Notes: generated by a model not told the origin, from the sequence alone. Numbered from the stretch's first letter, positions 7,548 to 17,358 are shown. The stretch is 64,000 nt of DNA from Vallitalea okinawensis (GCF_002964605.1 NZ_PQDH01000002.1:853090-917089); one strand, 5' to 3'. A program made the numbers and translations.

Positions 7548-8557
7548 TTCCTCACCTTCTTCAGACTTAGTTCATTGATTGCCATAACTAATTCTTCAAC
7601 CTTCTTGAAATCATAATCTTCTGGTAAAGTGGTATGAACTCTAGCATACTCTATTTGCTTTTCAAAATCATCAACCATTTCAAATATCTGAGAATAGGTA
7701 TAACTGCCATTTCTAATACCCATTAATAAACCTCTATCTTTTTCTCGATACGTATTAATTCCCTTGCCCTCAAGAATATCAATTAACATTAAATAGAGTC
7801 TGATGAGATGCATGGCATGCTTAAATAACTTTTTTTCTGTCTTTTTATTATTTCTATGATTCAATTTATTATAGTCCTTGACTACATTATGCATTTCACT
7901 ATAGATATCTTTAAAATCACGTAATGGATAATGGGTAAGCTGTATATCCATAAAAATTTCTTCTTCAAAATCGGGTCGATTACTGGTGTCCATATATAAC
8001 CTAATATTCTCATCAGTAAAGGTCTTATAATTACTTTTCAAATGATACATTTGATTTTTGATACTACCCAGTATGTGTTTCTCTTTTTCTGCTTGAGGAT
8101 AGCTATCTCTAGCCAAAGCATTTTGTAATCTTCTTAACTGTGCAGTAGCATACCCTCCAAAAGAGTGTATACACTTTTGAGATAAGAATAAATCTATGTT
8201 ATCCCGTAAAAGCTTACCTTCCTCAGATATCGTAAATATATGCTCAGGTTTAGTCCCTAGAATTTCTATGGTATTAGGATTACAGTTTAATAATAGTGTG
8301 ACAATCTTCTTTAATGAATATATGGTGGTATCGGTTGCTTCATCAGTAAATTGCTCAAAATGAGATAACCCTAGCAATTCTTCTGGTTTATTTAGTGCAA
8401 CACCTCTAATATCTAGATCACTTGTCTCCACATTGGTGCCGTATGCATAGCTTCCACCTAATGTTAATAAAATTATATTACTGCCTAAATCTCTATGTTC
8501 TCTTAAAAATTTGTACTCACTACTATTCAATTTATCTCTTATATCGTGTATATGCAT
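7544..8557 (-). CDS. RlaP-like nucleotidyltransferase (RNA-repair associated, PF10127-type)
   Basis: A 337-residue protein of the DNA polymerase beta superfamily. The signature is GGSYAYGTNVETSDLDIRG, with G35-S36 and the metal-binding D47 and D49. This fits the RlaP family (RNA ligase-associated polymerase), often found beside RNA ligases. A helical region follows (about 115-330) with a KLFKHAMHLIRLYLMLIDIL stretch. It is the first gene of the trio and has an AAGGGG ribosome site 8 nt before ATG. A role in adding nucleotides or modifying RNA ends is inference from family and context. Confidence 0.8.
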   Translation of the reverse strand: MHIHDIRDKLNSSEYKFLREHRDLGSNIILLTLGGSYAYGTNVETSDLDIRGVALNKPEELLGLSHFEQFTDEATDTTIYSLKKIVTLLLNCNPNTIEILGTKPEHIFTISEEGKLLRDNIDLFLSQKCIHSFGGYATAQLRRLQNALARDSYPQAEKEKHILGSIKNQMYHLKSNYKTFTDENIRLYMDTSNRPDFEEEIFMDIQLTHYPLRDFKDIYSEMHNVVKDYNKLNHRNNKKTEKKLFKHAMHLIRLYLMLIDILEGKGINTYREKDRGLLMGIRNGSYTYSQIFEMVDDFEKQIEYARVHTTLPEDYDFKKVEELVMAINELSLKKVRK

Positions 8558-8697
8558 ACTATCAGCCCCTTACGTATTTAGTTAACCAATATAGCACAAA
8601 CTATACTTTATGTCCATATTTAATTCAAATTAATCCTCACTATTTATTCACTATCTATTTTCCCATGATAGGCCAATACTATTTAAGTTTTTATATC

Positions 8698-8722
8698 AAA
8701 AAAACAGGGTTTCTTCCCCTGT
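8698..8722 (-). terminator. Intrinsic terminator after EAL gene
   Basis: Minus strand: ACAGGG, a 7-nt loop and CCCTGT followed by seven T residues, 18 nt beyond the EAL gene stop. It separates that gene from the RNA-repair operon. Confidence 0.75.
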
Positions 8723-8739
8723 CTAGATCTTTCCTACTA

Positions 8740-9576
8740 TTATGATAAATATTGTCCCATTTCCTTAAGGGATTGGGTATAATTATAACTTTGAATCTCT
8801 TCTCTCACGCTATGGTGAATATCTTTCATTGACAACATTGGTCTTTGCAAGTAGTAACCTTGACCACCATGAACACCTAACTCAATTAATGTCATTAACT
8901 CTTCTTTTGTTTCAATACCTTCTGCAATAACTTGAAATTGAGTAGCTTTTGATAAATCAACAAACGCTTTTATTAATGCGTATTTAAAGTCATCTTTATC
9001 AATATCCCTTATGAGATCCATATCCATTTTTATAAATCTAGGCCGTGTTTCATTGAGAGTCTTTAATCCAGAATAACCCGCACCCATATCATCTATGGCT
9101 ATATTATAACCTTGATTTTTATAATGATTCAGTATATTGGTAAAACTTTTATAATCCTCTATAGCAGTCCTTTCAGTTATTTCAAAAACAATGGATGAGG
9201 GTTTTAAGTCCATTTGCTTTATGTATTCTTTCGTAAAACCCTTTTTAAAGTTAGGATCGTTCATAATTTTAGGATCCACATTTATAAAGAGTAATTTGTC
9301 TTTATGGAGATTTTGAGCCTTCTCTAATGCCTTTGTTCGAAATAAGAGTTCTAGTTCCCATCCTTTATTTAATTGATCTGCTAGGCTTAATAACGTTAAT
9401 GGACTAAAGAGTTTAGACCCTTCTGGTCCTCTGCTAGTCGCTTCATAACCAATGACACCACCCGTTTGTAGATTGACAATGGATTGAAAGTAGGTATTAA
9501 CTAACTCTTTTTTTAATATATTTTCAAATTCATATATGATTAATTGGTCTATTTGATAATCTATACGGTTATACAT
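8740..9576 (-). CDS. EAL-domain cyclic-di-GMP phosphodiesterase
   Basis: A single-domain EAL protein of 278 residues that would hydrolyse c-di-GMP in the cytoplasm. The signature motif is degenerate at its third position (YEATSRG instead of EAL). The other catalytic elements are present: FINVDP, VFEITERTAIED, IDDMGAGYSGL, KMDMDLI, VIAEGIETKEE and GQGYYLQRP. Activity is therefore likely. No sensor or membrane segment is fused to it. I chose the ATG at 9576, because the AAAGG site abuts an earlier ATG at 9585 but is 9 nt from this one. It is monocistronic. Confidence 0.85.
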   Translation of the reverse strand: MYNRIDYQIDQLIIYEFENILKKELVNTYFQSIVNLQTGGVIGYEATSRGPEGSKLFSPLTLLSLADQLNKGWELELLFRTKALEKAQNLHKDKLLFINVDPKIMNDPNFKKGFTKEYIKQMDLKPSSIVFEITERTAIEDYKSFTNILNHYKNQGYNIAIDDMGAGYSGLKTLNETRPRFIKMDMDLIRDIDKDDFKYALIKAFVDLSKATQFQVIAEGIETKEELMTLIELGVHGGQGYYLQRPMLSMKDIHHSVREEIQSYNYTQSLKEMGQYLS

Positions 9577-9680
9577 TATCTTCATCCTTTCGTCTACTAA
9601 GATAAAAGTACCAAATCAATATGAAATTTTTGTTATTAAATTTTAAACTATTTGTTAATTAATACATTATCTAAAGTCAA

Positions 9681-9712
9681 AACCATGCTAATCATTAATT
9701 ATCAGCATGGTT
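9681..9712 (-). terminator. Intrinsic terminator after GH63-like gene
   Basis: Minus strand stem AACCATGCT/AGCATGGTT (9 bp, 14-nt loop) running into TTTTGACTTT, 9 nt after the glycosidase stop. Confidence 0.65.
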
Positions 9713-9720
9713 TATCATAT

Positions 9721-11454
9721 CTATCTCATTAATGCGTATTCCATAACCATAACTGGGAATAGTGTGCATGACCAACCATAATCCCTAATACTCTGATACC
9801 TAATTCTAAAGTCGTAGGGTTCTATTGCAGGTCCTTTTCTATATAGTTGACAAGGTGATACTGTATTTGTTGAATCATAAAATTCATAAATAACCCCATC
9901 ATGTAAGTACCATTGGGTCATTATCTCTATTGTTTTTTTCAAAATTTCATCGGCTAGCTTGTTATAACCATAATCTTTTAACCCTTTGATAATCATATAG
10001 TTATAATTGATCCACACTGGACCTCTCCACATATCTGTACCAAAGGTAGGGTCATCTAAAGATATACTAGGAATAGGGAATGTTGTATTAAATTCATTAA
10101 CATCCTCTAGATGCTTCACTAACCATTCGGCATGTGGGGGTTCACAAACACCTGCAAACAACGGTAAAAAAGAAGATACAGCCTTTACCTTCTTAAACTG
10201 CCCATCAGCTATAATTTTATCATAGTAAAAATGATCTTCTTCATCCCAAAGGTGTTTGTTAACAGCTTCTTTAATACTATTGAATAGTTCTGTCCAGTAT
10301 TGCTGATCATCTTCTAAACCTAATACACCAGCAATTTTAGCCATAGTGTTAGCTTCTTTAGCCATAAAGCATGAAAAATCAATGCACTCCATTAATGTGA
10401 CATCATCGAATCTTGGTGAGTTATCCATGCCAGACTCACCACATCTACACTTATCATCATTTTCTATGAGCCATTCAAAAAGGTTATTCTTATTACTATC
10501 TCGCTTCTCCATATTCCAGTGTAGATATTTCTTAAGTTGATCGTATGTCTCTTCCAGAATATTTTTTTTATCTGTAAATTGGTAGAGTTCAAAAATACCA
10601 TAAGCAATTATTGGAGGTTGTGTAATATCTGAATGATCATAAGGTGTTGCCATATGAGGTATAAAGCCATCTTCTTTCTGCATATCTAAAACAGCTTTAA
10701 TGCTATCATAGGCAAGTTCCTTAGAGATAAACTTGTTTCCTATACTATGAAATACAGAATCCCAAAGCCACACTTTTTTGTGTGGTAAACGATCCGGAGT
10801 AGTATGACGAGTTTTGAATATTCCTTCTGGTGTGTAGACTTGAGTTTTCATTACTGAATAGCACTTATACACAGCACGCTCTATAGATTCATCTAACACC
10901 TCAAAATTTGGAAGTTGATAGAAGAAGCTTAACTTGTCAGCAACGACCCCATCTACTTCAACAAGCAATGCGGATTTCGCCTTCTCTATGGCATCTTCTT
11001 TTGATTGATTGCTATATGAAAAAGCATACTTGATGCAATCATTTGACTGATCTTTCACTAAAACAGTATACTCTTCATCAATAGAGATAACGGTCATATC
11101 GTCTTGGTACTCTAATTGTACATCGCCATCTGCAAATATGTAAGGAGCTGCTGCTGGTGTAGTGATACCGACTACTGTATCTTGAGAATAGAATGCTAAC
11201 ACAAGCTCTTTTTCTACTTTCGTAATCTTCTCCTGTAACTGTGCTTTAATCATATCTGAAGCAACTAATTCGTAATGGATATCTCTAATGTTCTTTAATC
11301 CAAATCTCAGCTGTCTTCTCGTCTTTGTATGAAAAGTAACCCCTATTCCATCAGCAGACAGCGTTCCTACTAAACTATTTTTATAAGTATTTTCTCCTTC
11401 TAATCCTGAAAAAGCAAACAGACTTCCTGGACCCCAAATATTAGGTAAGTTCAT
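9721..11454 (-). CDS. GH63/trehalase-like (alpha/alpha)6-barrel glycoside hydrolase
   Basis: A 577-residue cytoplasmic protein without a signal peptide. The N-terminal 180 residues look like a beta-sandwich. The rest matches the (alpha/alpha)6 barrel of GH63/GH37-type alpha-glycosidases: KVWLWDSVFHSIG, QKEDGFIPHM, ESGMDNSPRFD (candidate catalytic acidic residue), DMWRGPVWINYNYM and EFYDSTNT. Substrate cannot be read from sequence; alpha-glucosides, mannosylglycerate and related compounds are possible. Start at ATG 11454, with AGAGAGGT 6 nt upstream. It is divergent from the AraC regulator at 11620, which is a plausible controller. Confidence 0.72.
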   Translation of the reverse strand: MNLPNIWGPGSLFAFSGLEGENTYKNSLVGTLSADGIGVTFHTKTRRQLRFGLKNIRDIHYELVASDMIKAQLQEKITKVEKELVLAFYSQDTVVGITTPAAAPYIFADGDVQLEYQDDMTVISIDEEYTVLVKDQSNDCIKYAFSYSNQSKEDAIEKAKSALLVEVDGVVADKLSFFYQLPNFEVLDESIERAVYKCYSVMKTQVYTPEGIFKTRHTTPDRLPHKKVWLWDSVFHSIGNKFISKELAYDSIKAVLDMQKEDGFIPHMATPYDHSDITQPPIIAYGIFELYQFTDKKNILEETYDQLKKYLHWNMEKRDSNKNNLFEWLIENDDKCRCGESGMDNSPRFDDVTLMECIDFSCFMAKEANTMAKIAGVLGLEDDQQYWTELFNSIKEAVNKHLWDEEDHFYYDKIIADGQFKKVKAVSSFLPLFAGVCEPPHAEWLVKHLEDVNEFNTTFPIPSISLDDPTFGTDMWRGPVWINYNYMIIKGLKDYGYNKLADEILKKTIEIMTQWYLHDGVIYEFYDSTNTVSPCQLYRKGPAIEPYDFRIRYQSIRDYGWSCTLFPVMVMEYALMR

Positions 11455-11557
11455 AAGTATACCTCTCTTTCGATAGTTCTGATTCATTGAATACAGTCAT
11501 TATAAAATATCAAAAAGCCTTTTCATATAAATGATCATGCTTAAAATTTATATTATT

Positions 11558-11586
11558 TTGCTTTTTGTATATGACTTTGATATAAT
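11558..11586 (+). promoter_or_regulatory. Sigma-A promoter for the AraC gene
   Basis: TTGCTT (11558-11563), a 17-nt spacer and TATAAT (11581-11586), about 33 nt before the ATG of the AraC-type gene. Spacing is ideal and the -10 is perfect. Confidence 0.65.
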
Positions 11587-11619
11587 ATGGGCAATTAATA
11601 CTACAATAAGAGGTATATT

Positions 11620-12480
11620 ATGGAGAAGATTCAAGAAAAAGATGAGCAATTTTTTAGAATGACCATTCAAAAGGATAAAGATTGCCTTGTTCATCCTCAT
11701 TGGCATGAACACATAGAATTTATCAAAGTACTGAATGGTAAAGTAGCTATTAATATTGATCAAAATCATTTTTTAGCTACAGAAGGAGATATTATCTATA
11801 TCAGCAGCCGACGTATGCATTCTGTCTATTCAGTTTCAGACTCTAAGGCTTCAATTATGGGAATGGTATTCGATAGGTCTTATTTATCAAATGTCATTGA
11901 AAGATATGATACAAGCCATATTTATTCTATATTTGCTACGACTAAAAAGATGGAGAATCATATTCAATCTTCACATGTTCTATGGCAAGTATTGAATGAA
12001 TGTATAGAAGGTGCTTTCACAGAATTTACTCATCAAGATATCATGTTTGAAATGTCTATTAAAGCCTATGTTTATAGAATTGTTTCTTCATTAATAAGGT
12101 ACTATAAAAACGACATAATAGGTCATGAGCAATTTACTAAGCTTGCCCATGACTTTATGGCCTTAAAACCTGTGTTAGATTATATCGATTGTCATTTTAA
12201 TGAGAAAATATATACAAAGGATCTATGTCAATTAGTTACTATGAGTCCATCTCATTTCACAAGGTATTTCAAGAAAGTAACAGAGGAAACACCTATGGCA
12301 TACATTAATCGGATTAGAATCAATGCAGCCATTAAACTACTTAGAGATACTCAAAAATCAATTGCTGTTGTAGCTGAATTGACTGGATTCTGTAATATTA
12401 ACTATTTTGATAAGATGTTCAAAACTAAGGTTGGCTCTACACCTCTTGAATACAGAAACAAAAGTCGGGATAATCGATAA
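11620..12480 (+). CDS. AraC-family regulator with cupin sensor domain
   Basis: A 286-residue transcription factor. The N-terminal cupin-like half has the histidine cluster HPHWHEHIEFI and GDIIYISSRRMHSV, and would bind a sugar ligand. The C-terminal half holds the two helix-turn-helix units (KDLCQLVTMSPSHFTRYFKKV and SIAVVAELTGFCNINYFDKMFK) ending in the usual GSTPLEYR. An AGAGGT site precedes the ATG. It lies between the divergent GH63-like gene and the convergent sugar permease, so control of either is plausible. Its stop is 4 nt from the permease stop. Confidence 0.88.
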   Translation: MEKIQEKDEQFFRMTIQKDKDCLVHPHWHEHIEFIKVLNGKVAINIDQNHFLATEGDIIYISSRRMHSVYSVSDSKASIMGMVFDRSYLSNVIERYDTSHIYSIFATTKKMENHIQSSHVLWQVLNECIEGAFTEFTHQDIMFEMSIKAYVYRIVSSLIRYYKNDIIGHEQFTKLAHDFMALKPVLDYIDCHFNEKIYTKDLCQLVTMSPSHFTRYFKKVTEETPMAYINRIRINAAIKLLRDTQKSIAVVAELTGFCNINYFDKMFKTKVGSTPLEYRNKSRDNR

Positions 12481-12484
12481 GTAA

Positions 12485-13309
12485 TTATCCCTTTACCGCT
12501 CCTGACGTCATACCTGATAAAACTTGCTTTTGCAAGAAAAAGTATAATAATACAACCGGTAAAGAAGTTAGTAGTACATCTGCAAAGACTAAATGCCAAT
12601 CGGATGCCTTTTGACCAAAGAAGAAATAAGCAGTCATAACCATCGTATATTTTTTAGGATTATTTAAGAAAAATATAGATGCATTAAAATCATTCCAAAC
12701 CGCCATAAACGTTATAATAAGTACAGTAATTGTAATGGGCTTCAATAAAGGAAAAATAATCTTAAAAAATAACTTCAATGGACTGCATCCATCCATCACT
12801 GCTGATTCATCTAACTCCATAGGTATACTTTTATAAAAGCCTACGTATAAGAATGTGGCTATGGCAAAGTTTAATGTACTTAATACGAGAATAATGCCCA
12901 TAAACCCACTCGTCAGTTGCAATTTCTGAGCTAAAAAATATATATTCACCATTGATGGGGGTATGATTAATGCTAAACTGATGATTTTATAAATATTTTG
13001 TACTAAAGCAGTTTTCCTTCTCTGAACAATAAATGCAGCCATCCCTGAGGTAATGATAACAATAGTTACTGTGATAACAGATATGAAAACACTATTAGTA
13101 AATGTTTTTAATAAGTTGATTTCCTTAATTAATTCAGTGTAGTTAGCTACTATAAGCCACTCCTTTGGCAACGTTAACCTCATCTCTGCAGCAGAAGCTG
13201 CATCTTTAAAAGAATTGATGACTAACATGTAAACTGGTAATAAAACTGAGAAACTCAAAAGAATACATATAATTTCGGATATGAAGTATTTTTTCTTTCT
13301 TGCCATCAT
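12485..13309 (-). CDS. Carbohydrate ABC transporter permease (MalG type)
   Basis: A 274-residue inner-membrane subunit with about six hydrophobic helices. The ATPase-contacting EAA loop reads ELDESAVMDGCSPLKLFFKIIFPLLKP-like around residues 166-192, and the chain ends in the typical GMTSGAVKG. It overlaps the MalF-type gene by 4 nt (ATGA), so the two are translationally coupled. As is usual for this family, no ATPase is in the operon. A shared MsmX-like ATPase encoded elsewhere is expected. It converges on the AraC gene. Confidence 0.9.
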   Translation of the reverse strand: MMARKKKYFISEIICILLSFSVLLPVYMLVINSFKDAASAAEMRLTLPKEWLIVANYTELIKEINLLKTFTNSVFISVITVTIVIITSGMAAFIVQRRKTALVQNIYKIISLALIIPPSMVNIYFLAQKLQLTSGFMGIILVLSTLNFAIATFLYVGFYKSIPMELDESAVMDGCSPLKLFFKIIFPLLKPITITVLIITFMAVWNDFNASIFFLNNPKKYTMVMTAYFFFGQKASDWHLVFADVLLTSLPVVLLYFFLQKQVLSGMTSGAVKG

Positions 13310-14178
13310 AATTCTATTTCCTTCTTTCTAAGATATGAATGTACGCTTAATGAGATGATTGCAATGATAATACTTTGAATGAGAGTGGCAGCGCAAGCTT
13401 CACCATACCTACCAGATGCAAAAGATCTATAGATTAATGTTGCAAAAACTTCTGTAGATCTTCCAGGTCCTCCACCTGTTGTAGCCTGTATAATACCAAA
13501 TACTTTCAATCCACCAATTAGACTGACCACTATGGCATTATTTAATGCAGGCATAATAAGAGGTAACGTAATATGTTTAAATTTCATAAATTCACTAGCA
13601 CCATCTATATCAGCCGCTTCATAGTATTGCTTATCAATTGTTTGTAAGCCAGCTAAAAGAATGACCATGTTGAATCCTGTCCATTGCCATATTTCTACAA
13701 AGGATACTGAATAAATGGCAATACTTGGATCGGTTAACCACTCTCTTACGAGAAAATCTAATCCAATGAACCTTAAAGATTCATTGAGTAAACCTGTTAT
13801 AGGATGAAATATAGCAGAAAAAATGAGACCTACCGCTACTGTATTCAAAATTGCAGGCATAAAAAAAACAGTTCTTAAATAATTGCGCGTTCTTAGTTTT
13901 TGATTTAAAAAAATTGCTAAAACCAAGCCGTTGATTACTTTAAAAAATGTTGTAATAAATGCAAATGTAAATGTATTCTTAATTGAATAGATTAAGCCAC
14001 CATCTACAAATAGATTCTTAAAATTTTCTACCCCTGCCCACCGTGTAGTAAATATATCCCAATAAGTAAATGAATATGCTAGCATTTGTATACTAGGTAA
14101 TATAAAAAACACTGTTAACAATAATACTCCCGGTATTAGCATGTATAAAGGGTACCGTCTTTTACTTAAATAATCCAC
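13306..14178 (-). CDS. Carbohydrate ABC transporter permease (MalF/UgpA type)
   Basis: A 290-residue permease with six predicted membrane helices and the EAA motif YYEAADIDGASEFMKFKHITLPLI. It pairs with the MalG-type subunit downstream to form the channel. It follows the binding-protein gene after an 82-nt gap that holds a stem-loop, so all three genes likely share one transcript. Control by the YesM/YesN pair encoded just upstream is expected from synteny. Confidence 0.9.
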   Translation of the reverse strand: MDYLSKRRYPLYMLIPGVLLLTVFFILPSIQMLAYSFTYWDIFTTRWAGVENFKNLFVDGGLIYSIKNTFTFAFITTFFKVINGLVLAIFLNQKLRTRNYLRTVFFMPAILNTVAVGLIFSAIFHPITGLLNESLRFIGLDFLVREWLTDPSIAIYSVSFVEIWQWTGFNMVILLAGLQTIDKQYYEAADIDGASEFMKFKHITLPLIMPALNNAIVVSLIGGLKVFGIIQATTGGGPGRSTEVFATLIYRSFASGRYGEACAATLIQSIIIAIISLSVHSYLRKKEIEL

Positions 14179-14222
14179 TCCTATTCAAATCCTTTCATAT
14201 GATAATTAAGTCAGGGAAATAA

Positions 14223-14248
14223 ATTGGTTAGTTATAAAACTAACCAAT
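14223..14248 (-). other. Intercistronic stem-loop after binding-protein gene
   Basis: A 10-bp perfect stem (ATTGGTTAGT/ACTAACCAAT) begins 12 nt after the binding-protein stop and is followed on the minus strand by TTATTT. It may act as a partial terminator or as 3'-end protection, keeping the binding protein in excess over the permeases. Confidence 0.6.
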
Positions 14249-14260
14249 CTCTTTCGTCAT

Positions 14261-15634
14261 CTATTTCCAGTTAGGATCTCCACTTGCTTTTGCTGTCTTA
14301 CCATACTCGATATCTGCAGCTGTAAAAATTTCTTCTACTTCCCTACCACCAGCAAAGTAATCTTGGATATAAATATCAAATGGAGGAGATGGATACTTAA
14401 ATTGATTGCCATACCATATATTAACCTTACCTTCGTCTTGCCATTTTTTCATATCTGCAACGGCAGGCAGTAAGTCTGATGTTACTCCTTTACAAGTCCA
14501 TAATCCAGGTTGATTATCAGCAAATAGTTGTTGAGTATCTTTAGAACCTAAGTATTCAATGACATTCATTCCAGCATCTTTATCACAACCAGCGGTCATC
14601 ATAAATGCGAATGGAGCAAATTGACTACTACGTCCTTCATCTTCAAATGGAATGGCAAAAGCACCGATATCAGTTGCTTGATCTGGGAATTTCTTATTGA
14701 TTTCATCCATGACCCATGTTCCTTGGAAAATCATAGCTACATCGCCATTAGCTAAAGCCTTCTGTTCCTCATCATAGGTTCCAGATAAAAAAGCTGGTTG
14801 AACATATCCTTTATCGATAATGCTCTTATCTTTTACTAACGCATCTTTCAAAAGTTCTAATTCAGAGAAATGAAGCTGATTACTGTTAAGCTTTTCATAG
14901 AGTTCCTTTTCAGGCGTAACAGCATATTCTCTAATAAATCCTTCATTCAGTACCATGGTTAGAGCCCACGTATCTTTTCCTGGGTAATAAAATGGAACTT
15001 TCCCTGCTTGTTTGATTTCTTCGCAAACAGCCATTAACTCTTCCCAGCTAGTAGGTACTTCAACACCTACTTCTTCAAAAACTTTCTTATTATAAAAAGT
15101 TCCAACAAGAACAGCTGGGTCAATTGGCATCCCTACAATCGTATCATCATAGGAGTAGAACTGTGATCCTAAAAGTGCTGAATCAAAATTTTCAACCCAA
15201 TCACCACTGATATCTTGTATTTGTTGACGGCCACCAAGTTTCATCTCTACATCATAAGCACTTTGATATTCAAAAAAATCTGGGTACTCTCCTGCTGCAA
15301 ACCTGGTCTTCATAATTTGATCACCCTGTTGGCTACCGGCTATCTTTTCAATTTCTAACTTAAACCCTAAACTCTCTGCATTATCTTCTATTTCAGCTTC
15401 TACAGCTTCCCACCCTTTTTTATACCATTCAGTGAACATTAGAACAGAAAATGTTTCAATTTCTTCTGGACTTTCATCCTTTTTATCCTCTTTAACACTA
15501 GAGTTTCTTTTTACTTCCGTGGTTGATGCATTTCCCTCTTCAGCTACTGTATCTCTCTGATCACATGCAACAAATGTCAACATCATTATTGTAATAAGAA
15601 ACATACTAATAGCTTTTTTAAAATTCCACTTCAT
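14261..15634 (-). CDS. Sugar ABC transporter substrate-binding lipoprotein
   Basis: A 457-residue extracellular solute-binding protein (SBP family 1). The N-terminus is a lipoprotein signal: basic MKWNFKK, a hydrophobic core and lipobox FVAC, with the cysteine at residue 24. An acidic, serine-rich linker follows. Family features include FEEVGVEVPTSWEELMAVCEEI, GDVAMIFQGTWVMDEI and the late YNNQF-like aromatic region (WYGNQFKYPSPP). It is the first gene of the transporter operon and lies 100 nt after the response regulator stop. The sugar is unknown. Confidence 0.92.
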   Translation of the reverse strand: MKWNFKKAISMFLITIMMLTFVACDQRDTVAEEGNASTTEVKRNSSVKEDKKDESPEEIETFSVLMFTEWYKKGWEAVEAEIEDNAESLGFKLEIEKIAGSQQGDQIMKTRFAAGEYPDFFEYQSAYDVEMKLGGRQQIQDISGDWVENFDSALLGSQFYSYDDTIVGMPIDPAVLVGTFYNKKVFEEVGVEVPTSWEELMAVCEEIKQAGKVPFYYPGKDTWALTMVLNEGFIREYAVTPEKELYEKLNSNQLHFSELELLKDALVKDKSIIDKGYVQPAFLSGTYDEEQKALANGDVAMIFQGTWVMDEINKKFPDQATDIGAFAIPFEDEGRSSQFAPFAFMMTAGCDKDAGMNVIEYLGSKDTQQLFADNQPGLWTCKGVTSDLLPAVADMKKWQDEGKVNIWYGNQFKYPSPPFDIYIQDYFAGGREVEEIFTAADIEYGKTAKASGDPNWK

Positions 15635-15735
15635 ATATAACCCTCCTAAATTTATTTGAGCCTTAACTCTAAATAAATTTTATAAAAAATAGAATACTCA
15701 AAAAATATAAATTTTCAACTTAACACTACAATTTT

Positions 15736-17358
15736 TTAATCAGTAGTCCTACCTTGCTGGATATATGCCGTCGGTGTAAAACCTGTTTTCTTCTTGAATA
15801 AGCTCAAAAAGTAGGTGTAATTTCTAAAACCACTCTCCATAGCTGCTTCTTTTATGTTCATCTTATTTAATAATAAGGTCTTAGCTTTATTGAGTCGATA
15901 ATGTTGCAAATACTCTGAGAATCCCACACCAACTTCATTCTTAAACAAGCGACTTAAATATACCGAACTAATATTGGTGTCTTTAGCAGCAGTATCTAGT
16001 GATATATCCTGTTTAAAATTCTCCTTGATATACTTAATTGTCTTTTTTACATGTCCTGAATATGCTGACATACTATCACAAGCAATCTCATTAGCAATAT
16101 AGATGTATAAATCTAATAATCTCTCTTGTAGCTTTTCAACTATCTCTAAAGTGTTGATTTTACTCAACTTATTTTTAACATACTCTCTTGTTTCCTTTGT
16201 GAGATAAGATTCATTTCTTTTACAAACTCTTAGTAAAACCCCTACTAACTCGTTCACTAGTATTGTATAATCCTCTCTTAATAGCGTATAAGTTTTTAAT
16301 TCTGAGAAGATTTCATCCATACATGCCCTCAATTCCTCTTCCTTACCTGATTCAACAAACTCTATCAGCCGCGTCTCCTCTTTCAAGGAGATTCCATATA
16401 ATCCATCATGATCAGTTGATTTTATAGGATTCATGACATACTTATCTTCAGTATAAATCTGCTTCTCTAACTGCATAACTAACATGTCGTATTCTTTATT
16501 GATACTCAACAAATTATGATGAATGGACGAATAAGAAAATTTTGCTCCAATATTTAAATATTTTTTCATACAAAAGGCTATTTTTTGCATAAGACTATTG
16601 ATACTTTTATAAACACTATTTTCACTCCATACTTCCCTTAGTGATAAGAGTACAGCATATTTTTTTGGCTCTACCTGACTAATAAATCCATTTTTATTCT
16701 CATCTAAAATATCTGTAACGATATTAAGTATAGAAAACTCTATTAGTGATTGGTCTCGAACTCCTTCACTACCGATAGTTGAACCTTCTGTTATAGAAAA
16801 AACAATAATAACCACTCTATTTAGCTGCATATAAAGCCCAAGAGCTTCAATATCTTGCTTAGCTTCTTCCAAATGCTTGTAACTGCCTGTTAGGATCTTA
16901 TTCATTAATCTACTCTTCAATATATTCAAATCTGTTGCAATACTGCTTCTTAACACAATAGAACTTCGCTTTTTCGCATAAACTTCTCTAGCCTTACTCA
17001 GTGCATTAATTAATGTTAACTCATTCAATTGATGCTTTAGTAAATAATCTAACGCACCTTTTTTTAAAGATTCTTTTACATATTCAAAATCATCATAGTT
17101 ACTTAACATAATTAACTCGCCCTTAAATTCTGCTTCAGCTAATTTGTTTTGTAGGGTTATTCCATCCATTTGTGGCATTCTAATATCTGATATAATGATA
17201 TCTGGAGCTAGTCGTTTTAAGAGCCTCAATGCCTCATACCCATTACTAGCTTCTCCAATTAAAATAAACTCTTCAGCTTTTTGATTAAGAAGGCTTTTAA
17301 TATGTGCCCTAATAAGATAATCATCATCAACAATCATAACATTTAATAACTTAGTCAT
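15736..17358 (-). CDS. YesN-family response regulator (receiver + AraC output)
   Basis: A 540-residue regulator. The receiver domain (1-120) has the acidic pair DDD at 11-13, phospho-acceptor D58 (IIISDIRMPQMDG) and the conserved lysine in LLKHQL. A long central region of unknown fold follows. The C-terminal AraC domain has two HTH motifs (LDTAAKDTNISSVYLSRLFKNE and NIKEAAMESGFRNYTYFLSLFKK) ending TGFTPTAY. ATG at 17358 overlaps the kinase gene by 8 nt and is preferred over a TTG at 17376. It probably activates the sugar transporter operon directly downstream. Confidence 0.92.
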   Translation of the reverse strand: MTKLLNVMIVDDDYLIRAHIKSLLNQKAEEFILIGEASNGYEALRLLKRLAPDIIISDIRMPQMDGITLQNKLAEAEFKGELIMLSNYDDFEYVKESLKKGALDYLLKHQLNELTLINALSKAREVYAKKRSSIVLRSSIATDLNILKSRLMNKILTGSYKHLEEAKQDIEALGLYMQLNRVVIIVFSITEGSTIGSEGVRDQSLIEFSILNIVTDILDENKNGFISQVEPKKYAVLLSLREVWSENSVYKSINSLMQKIAFCMKKYLNIGAKFSYSSIHHNLLSINKEYDMLVMQLEKQIYTEDKYVMNPIKSTDHDGLYGISLKEETRLIEFVESGKEEELRACMDEIFSELKTYTLLREDYTILVNELVGVLLRVCKRNESYLTKETREYVKNKLSKINTLEIVEKLQERLLDLYIYIANEIACDSMSAYSGHVKKTIKYIKENFKQDISLDTAAKDTNISSVYLSRLFKNEVGVGFSEYLQHYRLNKAKTLLLNKMNIKEAAMESGFRNYTYFLSLFKKKTGFTPTAYIQQGRTTD

